Part shown: positions 17,953 through 25,603 of the stretch, piece by piece | Layout of the letters: each line of letters begins with the position of its first letter | Numbering within the stretch: position 1 is the stretch's first letter | DNA from: Hominiventricola aquisgranensis | GTDB lineage: Bacteria; Bacillota; Clostridia; Lachnospirales; Lachnospiraceae | NCBI RefSeq assembly: GCF_040096225.1 | Contig: NZ_JBBMFC010000001.1 | Span: 62,001-126,000, forward strand | Direction of reading: 5' to 3' | DNA: 64,000 nucleotides | Notes under the pieces: model-generated | Told to the model about the DNA's origin: nothing | What the model saw: only the letters and a program-made list of their open reading frames with translations | Databases searched by the model: none | Made by a program: the position numbers and the translations under genes

Positions 17953-18939
17953 GTGCAGAAGCCATTAACTTGTGTTGAGATATGTGCAGGAGCTGGTGGG
18001 CAGGCTTTAGGGCTTGCAATGGCTGGTTTTGTTCATGTTGCACTTGTTGAATATGAAGCTGATTATTGTAATGCATTAAAACAGAATCGCCCAGAGTGGA
18101 ATGTGATATATGCAGATGTGCGAGACTTTGATGGAAAGCCATACAAAGGCGTTGATTTATTAGCAGGAGGTGTTCCGTGTCCGCCATTTTCAATAGCTGG
18201 TAAGCAGTTAGGGAAAGATGATGAAAGAGACTTGTTTCCCGAAGCACTTAGGCTGATTAAAGAAATTAGACCAAGAGCTGTTATGTTGGAAAATGTGAGG
18301 GGATTTTTAGACAATGGTTTTACAGAGTATAGGCAATATATTTTAAAATCCATAGAAAAATTAGGTTATAATACACAGATTAAACTATTGAATGCGTCTG
18401 ATTTTGGAGTTCCACAACTTCGTCCAAGAGTTGTTATTGTGGGAATTCAAAGGGATGAAAATAAAAATTTTGCATATCCAAAGGGAGATTCCGAGGGAGC
18501 CCCAACGGTTGGAAATATATTATATGATTTGATGTCTGAAAATAAGTGGAAAGGTGCTAAAAAGTGGGCTCAAAATGCAAATAAGATTGCACCAACATTG
18601 GTTGGAGGATCAAAAAAACATGGAGGACCAGATCTTGGACCAGTGAGGGCTAGAAATGCATGGGCTGAATTAGGTGTAGATGGGCGTGGGGTAGCTGATA
18701 TGGCTCCAGAACCAGACTTTGAAGGGATGCCACGATTAACAAGTAGAATGTTGGCAAGGATACAGGGGTTTCCTGATACATGGACGTTTGGCAAAAAGAA
18801 AACTGCTGCGTGTCGTATGATTGGAAATGCATTTCCTCCACCAGTGGCAAAAGCTGTAGGTGAAAAGATAAAGGAGTGTTTAGAAAATGAATGCACTGAT
18901 TGCGAAAGAACGATTTCACTTTCACGAAAGATTGTTTGA
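17953..18939 (+). CDS. DNA (cytosine-5) methyltransferase, partner of the NgoMIV-type nuclease
   Basis: About 328 residues with the C5 motifs in order: I (EICAGAGGQALGLAMAGF), IV with catalytic Cys76 in GVPCPPFS, VI (LENVRGF), VIII (QLRPRVVIVGI), and IX-X (RMLARIQGFP to RMIGNAFPPPVAKAVG). The target-recognition segment is short. The first GTG (17947) is only 2 bases from AGGAGG, so the GTG at 17953 is preferred. The gene overlaps the endonuclease gene by 53 bases, which argues for a matched pair; if the nuclease cuts GCCGGC as NgoMIV does, this enzyme should methylate a cytosine in that site. AT-rich codon use unlike the flanks points to transfer. Confidence 0.92.
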   Translation: MQKPLTCVEICAGAGGQALGLAMAGFVHVALVEYEADYCNALKQNRPEWNVIYADVRDFDGKPYKGVDLLAGGVPCPPFSIAGKQLGKDDERDLFPEALRLIKEIRPRAVMLENVRGFLDNGFTEYRQYILKSIEKLGYNTQIKLLNASDFGVPQLRPRVVIVGIQRDENKNFAYPKGDSEGAPTVGNILYDLMSENKWKGAKKWAQNANKIAPTLVGGSKKHGGPDLGPVRARNAWAELGVDGRGVADMAPEPDFEGMPRLTSRMLARIQGFPDTWTFGKKKTAACRMIGNAFPPPVAKAVGEKIKECLENECTDCERTISLSRKIV

Positions 18940-19762
18940 GACTAATACACTAACATTGACTAAGGCTGGTGTGGCTTCAAATGCAGATACAAGTAGTCGA
19001 GGATCAAAAGCAATATCAAAGAGGATAGTGGAGATTTTGGTTGAAGAACAGCAACATAAAATTAATATGGTGGAAAAAATTTCGGGCCAAACGCTTGGAA
19101 AACAATTTGAGATGCTTACAATGGAATTTTTACAGGCTACATTTCCTAATTTGCAAAATTTATATCCAGGAAAATGGTCAATATTACAATTAGGCAATAA
19201 TAATAAACTTAAGACAAGTGATTTTGAACAGTATGAGCATTTAGCATATTTAAGTGCATTGACAGCAGAAAATGCACAATTAGCAGCAGCGTTAGGAAAT
19301 GATTATCTTGTAGCACCAGATGTAGTTGTCTATCGTGAACTTTATGATGATGACGAAATAAATCAGAATCAATGTATTGTAGATGCTGAGGTGAGTAAAA
19401 TGGCAGATATAAGAAAAGTTAATGGTGGGAAACCTTTGTTGCATGCTAGTGTATCGGCTAAATATACTATGAGAAGTGATAGAGCACAAAACAGTCGTAC
19501 AGAAGCATTAAATTTGATTCGTAATAGAAAAGGACATCTGCCACATATAGTAGTTGTCACTGCTGAACCGATGCCGAATAGATTAGCATCCTTAGCTCTG
19601 GGAACAGGTGATATTGATTGTGTATATCATTTTGCTCTATATGAACTTATACGTGCAGTAAATGAAGTGGGTTCAGAAGATGCAATTGAATTACTGAATA
19701 CACTTGTAAGTGGAAAAAGATTGAAAGATATTTCAGACTTACCACTGGATTTAGCTGTTTAA
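18887..19762 (+). CDS. NgoMIV-type type II restriction endonuclease
   Basis: A 291-residue nuclease related to NgoMIV (PD-(D/E)XK fold, tetrameric, cuts GCCGGC). I see APDVVV with Asp145, SAK with Lys192, and RSDRAQNSRTE with Glu206, plus Glu75 in KQFEML. NgoMIV uses Glu70, Asp140, Lys187 and Glu201, as I recall, so all four active-site residues keep the same spacing with an offset of five. AAGGAG lies about 10 bases before the ATG, inside the methylase gene. Specificity for GCCGGC is an inference from family; the residue pattern suggests an active enzyme. There is no frameshift. Confidence 0.9.
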   Translation: MNALIAKERFHFHERLFETNTLTLTKAGVASNADTSSRGSKAISKRIVEILVEEQQHKINMVEKISGQTLGKQFEMLTMEFLQATFPNLQNLYPGKWSILQLGNNNKLKTSDFEQYEHLAYLSALTAENAQLAAALGNDYLVAPDVVVYRELYDDDEINQNQCIVDAEVSKMADIRKVNGGKPLLHASVSAKYTMRSDRAQNSRTEALNLIRNRKGHLPHIVVVTAEPMPNRLASLALGTGDIDCVYHFALYELIRAVNEVGSEDAIELLNTLVSGKRLKDISDLPLDLAV

Positions 19763-19798
19763 GAAAAAATATATTATAGAACTTGGGAGGTAATATTA

Positions 19799-20848
19799 AT
19801 GCCTTGTATGGCAATTGATTTATTTTGTGGAATAGGAGGATTAACCAAGGGACTATCACTTGCTGGAATAGATGTATTAGCTGGATTTGATATAGATGGA
19901 AGTTGCCAGTTTGCTTATGAAGTAAATAATGCGGCAGAATTTATATGCGAAGATGTAACAAATATTGAAGGTGCTGAATTGAAACGAATGTATCCAGAAA
20001 ATACAGTGCGTGCATTGGTAGGATGTGCACCATGTCAACCATTTTCAAGATATTCCTCTAGATATAGGAAAAAAGGGCACACTGACAATAAATGGAAATT
20101 GTTATATTCATTTGAAAGATTGGTAAGAGAAACTTTACCGGATATTGTTTCTATGGAAAATGTTCCTAACTTGATTCATGAAAATGTGTTTGAGGATTTT
20201 GTGAGAACACTAAATGAGTTACAATATGAAGTTGAATATCAAGTGGTAAATTGTCCAGATTATGGAGTTCCACAACACAGGAAAAGATTAGTGTTGTTAG
20301 CATCAAGATTTGGGGAGATACATTTAATTCCACCATTATATGATGCAGAACATTATATAACGGTTAGAGACGCAATAGGTCATTTACAGCCAATTGAAGC
20401 TGGAGAAATCTGTCCTAATGATATTTTACACCGTTCTAGCGCTTTATCTGCAATAAACATGGAAAGAATACAGCAATCTGTGCCGGGAGGAACATGGCGC
20501 GATTGGGATGAAAATTTGAGATTAAAATGCCATAAAAAAGAATCGGGTACAACATTTCCATCTGTTTACGGAAGAATGGAATGGGATGAGCCGTCACCTA
20601 CGATGACTACGCAATTTTATGGATATGGAAATGGAAGATTTGGACATCCTGAGCAAAATAGAGCAATATCATTAAGAGAGGGTGCGATTTTACAATCTTT
20701 TCCAGATGATTATGTTTTTATTGATGAACAGCATCCGGCAAAGAAAAGAGAATTGGGAACTCATATTGGAAATGCAGTACCTGTTGAATTGGGAAGAGCT
20801 ATAGGAATGAGTATTCAGAAACATTTAGCGGAAATGGGAGTGAATTGA
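19799..20848 (+). CDS. Second DNA (cytosine-5) methyltransferase
   Basis: A 349-residue C5 methyltransferase, clearly different from the first. Motif I is AIDLFCGIGGLTKGLSLAG, motif IV GCAPCQPFSRYSSRYR with Cys79, motif VI SMENVPNL, motif VIII PQHRKRLVLLAS, and IX-X SLREGAILQSFPDDY to GTHIGNAVPVELGRAIG. GGGAGG lies 8 bases before the ATG. The gap to the nuclease gene is only 36 bases, and its own stop overlaps the DUF262 gene by 1 base (TGATG). So it seems to be the modification part of a DUF262-HEPN unit rather than a spare for the NgoMIV pair. Confidence 0.92.
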   Translation: MPCMAIDLFCGIGGLTKGLSLAGIDVLAGFDIDGSCQFAYEVNNAAEFICEDVTNIEGAELKRMYPENTVRALVGCAPCQPFSRYSSRYRKKGHTDNKWKLLYSFERLVRETLPDIVSMENVPNLIHENVFEDFVRTLNELQYEVEYQVVNCPDYGVPQHRKRLVLLASRFGEIHLIPPLYDAEHYITVRDAIGHLQPIEAGEICPNDILHRSSALSAINMERIQQSVPGGTWRDWDENLRLKCHKKESGTTFPSVYGRMEWDEPSPTMTTQFYGYGNGRFGHPEQNRAISLREGAILQSFPDDYVFIDEQHPAKKRELGTHIGNAVPVELGRAIGMSIQKHLAEMGVN

Positions 20849-21939
20849 TGGAGGATAATGGGGTGAAGGTTAGAGAAGCAAAAGAGGAACAGCAAATAAA
20901 AGAATCTGCAAAACAAATAAGGGATAAAAAACAAGATATTAAATTTGATGTAAGAGATTATCCAATTAATTATCTTGTTAGTCAATATGAAAAACAGGAA
21001 TTTTATATACCGTTAGAATACCAACGTAATTTTGTGTGGAGTAGCAATGACAGATGTTTTTTTATTGAATCAATTTTAATGGGATTGCCAATCCCGTTTA
21101 TGTTTTTCGCAGATACAGATGACGGACGAATAGAAATTGTAGACGGAGCACAACGAACTCAGACATTAGTTCAATTTTGTCAAAATGACTTGGAATTACA
21201 GGGTCTTCAGATATTAAAAAACTCAAACGGTTTTTTATTTGAAGATTTGGATCCGGCTATTCAAAGAAAATTTTTAAATACAAATGTAAGAGTGGTATTT
21301 TTGGAGGAAGGTACTACAGAAAACGTGCGTCAAGAAATATTTAAGCGTATTAATACAAGCGGTTCACGTATAAAACCGGCAGAAGCAAGACGAGGATCTT
21401 TTGATGGGAAATTCAAGAAATTTTTGGAGGACTGTGTAAAAAATCCGTTATTTAATGAACTAGCACCGAGAACTAAGACTACAGAAGACAGATATGAAGG
21501 CTTTGAATTAGTGTCAAGATTCTTTGCGTATTATGATAATTATGAGAGTAATTTTGAAAATTATACAGGAAATGTCACGAAATATATTGACGAGTATGTA
21601 GAAGAACAGAATAAAAAAGTAGAAGAGGATGAAAATATTATCTTAAAGTGTCGAGAAAATTTTGAAAAGATGCTTTCATATGCCGAGAAAATTTTGGGAA
21701 AGAGAGGATTTAGGAAAAGCTTAACATCTAAGTCAACACCGCGTGCTAGATTTGAGGCTTTATCTATTGGTATTGCTATAGCCTTAAAAGAAAAACCTGA
21801 TCTTCCAATAAGAGAGGTTACAGATTGGATTGATGGTGAGGAATTTGCTAAGTGTACAAAATCGGATGCGGCTAATAATAAAAATAAACTTGTTGGAAGA
21901 ATTAATTTTGTAAAAAATAAATTAATTTCGGGGGAATAA
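20848..21939 (+). CDS. DUF262 (ParB-like/GmrSD-type) domain protein
   Basis: A 363-residue protein. The N-terminal DUF262 domain shows IPLEYQRNFVW (54-64), VDGAQRTQTL (98-107, the DGxQR signature) and FKRINTSG (165-172). DUF262 is a ParB/sulfiredoxin-like fold; in GmrS and related proteins it hydrolyses nucleotides to drive a nuclease partner. The C-terminal 150 residues are helical and charged, with no HNH motif of the DUF1524 type that I can see, so the nuclease may be the next gene product. It starts on the stop codon of the methyltransferase gene and is followed without a gap by the HEPN-like gene. AT-rich codons match the island. Confidence 0.85.
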   Translation: MEDNGVKVREAKEEQQIKESAKQIRDKKQDIKFDVRDYPINYLVSQYEKQEFYIPLEYQRNFVWSSNDRCFFIESILMGLPIPFMFFADTDDGRIEIVDGAQRTQTLVQFCQNDLELQGLQILKNSNGFLFEDLDPAIQRKFLNTNVRVVFLEEGTTENVRQEIFKRINTSGSRIKPAEARRGSFDGKFKKFLEDCVKNPLFNELAPRTKTTEDRYEGFELVSRFFAYYDNYESNFENYTGNVTKYIDEYVEEQNKKVEEDENIILKCRENFEKMLSYAEKILGKRGFRKSLTSKSTPRARFEALSIGIAIALKEKPDLPIREVTDWIDGEEFAKCTKSDAANNKNKLVGRINFVKNKLISGE

Positions 21940-22665
21940 ATGATTACATTTCAAGATACATATGATAGCCGAAAAATGGAAATTGAAAATTTTTTAGAAC
22001 TTATGAAATTCCTAGAAGCAAAAGAAAATGAACGAGAAGATGGTAAGAGTAAATTTTCTGAATTTTTTTATCCAGAAAATGGTGGAATACATTTGACATA
22101 CCAAGCATTGATTAATATTTTAAAATCGAATGTGTCATTAATGATTTACAATATTATTGAATATACTGTAACCAATTTGATTGATAGTATATATGATGAG
22201 ATAAGAGTAAATCATTTGTCTTATATTGATGTCAATGATTCTATTAGGAATTTATGGAGAAAAACTATTTTAAAGTCAGCCAATGATCCTAATGCGAACT
22301 TTAGTACTTTTCTGAAAAAGAATGAAGAAATTATATCAACGATATTGAGTAATAATGAATTGAATATGAATGCTAAAAATACTTTGCCTGGTGGGAATTT
22401 AGACGGAAACTCTATAAAAGAAACTTTTGAATCTCATGGTATTCAAGTGAAAACAAATAGCAGAAATTATAGACCAGATATTCTGGTTGGGATAAAAGAG
22501 AACAGAAATAATTTAGCGCATGGTTCGGTATCATTTGTAGAGGCAATGAGAGAAGATAGCATTGATGACATTAGAGCAAATGAAGAATTAGTGGTTGGAT
22601 TTTTGGAAGAACTGATAGAATTAGTTTCTACATATATTGAAAAACAAAAATATAAAACTTCATAA
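21940..22665 (+). CDS. HEPN-like nuclease candidate (MAE_28990/MAE_18760-like)
   Basis: A 241-residue mostly helical protein. Near its end it carries ENRNNLAHGS, an R-x4-H motif (Arg189, His194) typical of HEPN ribonucleases. The family of MAE_28990-like HEPN proteins is of similar size and is often found beside DUF262 genes, as I recall; the match is by motif and context only. The ATG directly follows the DUF262 stop codon, GGGG in the end of that gene serving as ribosome site. It is the last gene of the island, 6 bases before the terminator shared with rpsT. It likely acts as the toxic part of the unit. Confidence 0.7.
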   Translation: MITFQDTYDSRKMEIENFLELMKFLEAKENEREDGKSKFSEFFYPENGGIHLTYQALINILKSNVSLMIYNIIEYTVTNLIDSIYDEIRVNHLSYIDVNDSIRNLWRKTILKSANDPNANFSTFLKKNEEIISTILSNNELNMNAKNTLPGGNLDGNSIKETFESHGIQVKTNSRNYRPDILVGIKENRNNLAHGSVSFVEAMREDSIDDIRANEELVVGFLEELIELVSTYIEKQKYKTS

Positions 22666-22670
22666 CAAAA

Positions 22671-22700
22671 AAACGACTGGCATGACGGTACCAGTCGTTT
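22671..22700. terminator. Bidirectional terminator between the island and rpsT
   Basis: A perfect 10-bp stem AAACGACTGG / CCAGTCGTTT with a 10-base loop. Read on the minus strand it is followed by a run of seven T, an efficient terminator for rpsT; on the plus strand TTTTATATTT follows, serving the island operon. Confidence 0.85.
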
Positions 22701-22736
22701 TATATTTCATATATTTATGCTATTCCGATTCCAGCC

Positions 22737-23000
22737 TTATGCCATTTTGTTAACAGCAGTCTGCAGACGGGAGATCTTTCTGGAAGTAGTATTTTTGTGA
22801 TATACTCCCTTGGTAGTAGCTTTATCCAGGGTAGAGATAGCAGCTTTCAGAGCAGCTTTTGCAGCTTCCTGATCTTTGGAATCGATTGCTGCGTATACTT
22901 TCTTAACCATGGTCTTTACTTCAGATTTGATTGCTTTGTTTCTTGCAGTTCTGGTCTCAGTTACCAGGATTCTTTTTTTTGCGGATTTGATATTAGCCAA
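22737..23000 (-). CDS. rpsT: 30S ribosomal protein S20
   Basis: An 87-residue, lysine- and arginine-rich primary 16S rRNA binding protein: ANIKSAKKRILVTETRTARN at the start and HKNTTSRKISRLQTAVNKM at the end are hallmarks. The start codon is TTG, 8 bases after GGAGGTG on the minus strand. There is no ATG that would give the full N-terminus. Escherichia coli rpsT also uses UUG and is translationally autoregulated, so this may be a conserved control feature. It is convergent with the island and divergent from gpr. Confidence 0.96.
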   Translation of the reverse strand: MANIKSAKKRILVTETRTARNKAIKSEVKTMVKKVYAAIDSKDQEAAKAALKAAISTLDKATTKGVYHKNTTSRKISRLQTAVNKMA

Positions 23001-23127
23001 TTTCGTGCACCTCCAAAATTACTTTACATCCCGGACAAATATGCCGGGAATCTATGATATCGTTTCTCTTAAGTCGTGGTTCCTAAAAGCGAGACACGGT
23101 GGCTTTTCATGGAAACACACAGATATT

Positions 23128-23156
23128 ATAGTAATCGAAAGTATGACTTCTGTCAA
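23128..23156 (-). promoter_or_regulatory. Predicted rpsT promoter
   Basis: On the minus strand TTGACA (23151-23156), 17-base spacer, TACTAT (23128-23133), overlapping a TATAAT with longer spacing. The leader would be about 120 bases and contains a small hairpin (TCCCGG 23029-23034 with CCGGGA 23044-23049) just before the ribosome site. Confidence 0.6.
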
Positions 23157-23226
23157 TACATATTTTCACTTTTTTAGGGGAAAATATACCGAAATATACC
23201 ATGATATTTGGAAGGGAGCAGATGAC

Positions 23227-24096
23227 ATGGAGCGCATGAGAGTAAGGACAGATCTGGCGCTGGAGGCGAAGGAGAGTTTTTCGGGAAGCGATGTGGAGGT
23301 ACATGGGGTTGTTGTGGAAGAAGAGTATGACAAGGAACAGAATCTTCGTCTGACCAGAGTGAGGATCGAGTCAGAGCGGGGAGCGCGGGAAATGGGAAAA
23401 CCCATCGGTACCTATTTGACATTAGAAGCTCCCGGTATGGCTTCCCCTGATGAGGATTATCATCGGGAAATCTCGGAAAAGCTGGCAGAGTATCTGAAAG
23501 AATTGATGGGTGGACAGAAGAATCCGTCTGTTCTGGTGGTGGGACTTGGCAACAGGGATGTGACGCCGGATGCGCTGGGGCCGAAGATGGTTTCCAACCT
23601 GTTGATCACAAGACATCTGATTCGGGAGTATGGTCGGGAGGTCATGGGTGTGGGAGACTGTTGTGAGATCAGTGGTCTGGCACCAGGAGTCATGGCACAG
23701 ACAGGTATGGAAACGTCAGAGATCATCAAAGGCGTGGTGCAGGAGATATCTCCGGATCTGCTGATCGTGATCGATGCGCTGGCAGCCAGAAGCACTCGCA
23801 GGCTTTGCCGGACGATCCAGCTGACAGACACGGGGATCCAGCCAGGTTCCGGTGTGGGTAATCATCGGGCAGCACTGACGAAAGAGACACTTGGTATACC
23901 GGTGATAGCCATTGGTGTACCGACGGTCGTAGAGGCAGCAGCGATTATTTATGATGCGCAGGGAAACTGTGAACAGATGCCGCCCCATCTGAATGGAATG
24001 TTTGTCACACCGAAAAATATCGATGAACTGATCAAACAGTTGAGTTTTACATTATCCGAGGCATTGAATATGGTGTTTGCACATGGAGAACGTTGA
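23227..24096 (+). CDS. gpr: Spore germination protease GPR
   Basis: Aspartate-type protease that degrades small acid-soluble spore proteins at germination; made as a zymogen in the forespore. The 289 residues begin MERMRVRTDLALEAKE, the known processing region resembling the SASP cleavage site. LVVGLGNRDVTPDALGPK, APGVMAQTGMET and VIDALAAR are family motifs. The start at 23227 follows GGAAGGGAG; the longer open frame upstream runs across the rpsT leader and is not used. It is followed by spoIIP, the usual order in clostridia. This shows that the organism has spore genes. Confidence 0.94.
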   Translation: MERMRVRTDLALEAKESFSGSDVEVHGVVVEEEYDKEQNLRLTRVRIESERGAREMGKPIGTYLTLEAPGMASPDEDYHREISEKLAEYLKELMGGQKNPSVLVVGLGNRDVTPDALGPKMVSNLLITRHLIREYGREVMGVGDCCEISGLAPGVMAQTGMETSEIIKGVVQEISPDLLIVIDALAARSTRRLCRTIQLTDTGIQPGSGVGNHRAALTKETLGIPVIAIGVPTVVEAAAIIYDAQGNCEQMPPHLNGMFVTPKNIDELIKQLSFTLSEALNMVFAHGER

Positions 24097-24198
24097 GGGT
24101 TACGATTCTTTATGTGAGCAGGCATATTCCACATATTTATGGGTATGTGCATGGCTTTGAACTGTCTCGCATATAATATCAACGGTGGAGATGCGAAG

Positions 24199-25488
24199 AT
24201 GGATCGTTTCATGAAGGTTGTAAATCGACTGTTATGGGTTATATTTCTGGGAATGGGAATTTATTTGCTGGCGGCAGGAAGCAGCCGTTTCTGGACCGGG
24301 AGTGTGCAGGAATTGCTGGTGAAAGGCTGTCAGGCACTGGAGCGTGCTGCCTGGCAAGGGGCGGCACGCAGTCTGTATCCAGGGCTCTTTATGGGATATG
24401 AGGAGACAGATACGCAGTCTTTGGAGGACTGGTACATAGAGTGGGCGTTGTGGATGCATCCGCTCACAAAATTGTCAAAAGCGGCAGGAAACAGTCAGAC
24501 ACTGGAGAGTGCAGCTACCTATGAGATGTTGGTCAGTGGCGGTGTGCATGATGAAAATGAGACCGATGCTTCCGGGGAGGCTTACGATCTGGAAACACTG
24601 GCTGAAAAAGAAAATGAGCAGGCAGTAAGCGAGGCAGATGTGGACGTACCTGAAGAAGTTCCGCAGGAGACGGAAGATATCGCACAGGCAGAACCGAAGC
24701 CAGATCTTATAGAAGGCGGAACGATTTATAATCTGGAAGAACTGTCAGATTTTGATTTTCTGCTCAGTCATTTTTATACGGTGGAATCTAACACCAGTAT
24801 TTCAGCGGCGGAGCTCAATGCGGAAAAGCTGCTGGGAAAGGATATGACTATTGACCGGGATGTGGATGGACCGCAGATCCTGATCTATCACACCCATTCC
24901 CAGGAAGGTTTTGTGGATTCCGTGCCGGGTGATAATTCCACCACCATTATGGGAGCAGGGGAGTATTTGTCGGAGCTCCTGCGGGAGAAGGGCTTTGAAG
25001 TGATGCATGTGACCAGTGTCTATGATCTGGTGGATGGGAAACTGGACAGAAATGAGGCATACAGCCGGGCAGAGAAGGAGATCAGCCAAATTTTGGAAGA
25101 ATATCCGTCTATTCAGGCAGTGATCGACTTGCACAGGGACGGAGTCAATGAAAATACTCATCTGGTGACGGAGATCAATGGCAAGCCCATGGCTCGGTTT
25201 ATGTTTTTTAATGGTCTGAGTCGCACGAAGAAAAATGGTCCTATTGATTATCTGTACAATCCTTATATTGAAGATAATCTGGCATTGACTCTTCAGTTGA
25301 AGCTGCTGTGCGATCAGTATTATCCGGGCCTCTCCAGAAATATTTATCTGAAGAGCCTCCGATATAATCTGCATCTGTCCGATAAGGCATTGTTGATTGA
25401 GGTGGGCGCGCAGACCAATACCCTTCAGGAAATCCTGAATACGATGGAACCACTGTCAGTGTTACTTGCGAAGGTTTTCGGAGTATGA
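24199..25488 (+). CDS. spoIIP: Stage II sporulation protein P
   Basis: Cell-wall amidase and endopeptidase of the SpoIIDMP complex that thins septal peptidoglycan during engulfment. The 429 residues contain an N-terminal membrane segment (about 8-28), an acidic linker, and the SpoIIP domain with ILIYHTHSQEGF (zinc His), VIDLHRDGV (second His region) and LLIEVGAQTNTLQEIL (catalytic Glu). The ATG at 24199 has GGTGGAG at 9-15 bases upstream; an earlier ATG at 24139 has no good site. It stands between gpr and lepA, as in many clostridia. Confidence 0.93.
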   Translation: MDRFMKVVNRLLWVIFLGMGIYLLAAGSSRFWTGSVQELLVKGCQALERAAWQGAARSLYPGLFMGYEETDTQSLEDWYIEWALWMHPLTKLSKAAGNSQTLESAATYEMLVSGGVHDENETDASGEAYDLETLAEKENEQAVSEADVDVPEEVPQETEDIAQAEPKPDLIEGGTIYNLEELSDFDFLLSHFYTVESNTSISAAELNAEKLLGKDMTIDRDVDGPQILIYHTHSQEGFVDSVPGDNSTTIMGAGEYLSELLREKGFEVMHVTSVYDLVDGKLDRNEAYSRAEKEISQILEEYPSIQAVIDLHRDGVNENTHLVTEINGKPMARFMFFNGLSRTKKNGPIDYLYNPYIEDNLALTLQLKLLCDQYYPGLSRNIYLKSLRYNLHLSDKALLIEVGAQTNTLQEILNTMEPLSVLLAKVFGV

Positions 25489-25505
25489 TATATTACAAGC
25501 AATGA

Positions 25506-25576
25506 GCAGTGCATGGAGCGTCAGCGAAATCGAGCTTATGCACTGCGTAAGAGGCATATACGCAGTACACTGCGTT
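25506..25576. repeat. Inverted-repeat cluster between spoIIP and lepA
   Basis: GCAGTGCAT (25506-25514) pairs with ATGCACTGC (25538-25546), and ACTGCGT (25542-25548) pairs with ACGCAGT at 25560-25566. The same ACGCAGT can pair with CTGCGT close behind (25570-25575). The stems are mutually exclusive. No strong T-run follows, so it is not a classical terminator; an RNA leader structure or a decayed repeat element are both possible. Confidence 0.5.
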
Positions 25577-25603
25577 TTGAAGAGATACAACGGAGGATAA
25601 GGA

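Noticed and set aside
17024..22670. Prophage or integrative element
   Set aside because: No integrase, no attachment-site repeats and no tRNA target were found; only restriction and defence-type genes are present.
22876..23226. N-terminal extension of the germination protease frame
   Set aside because: It runs antisense over the rpsT leader and its sequence is not GPR-like; the ATG at 23227 has a ribosome site and begins at the known processing region.
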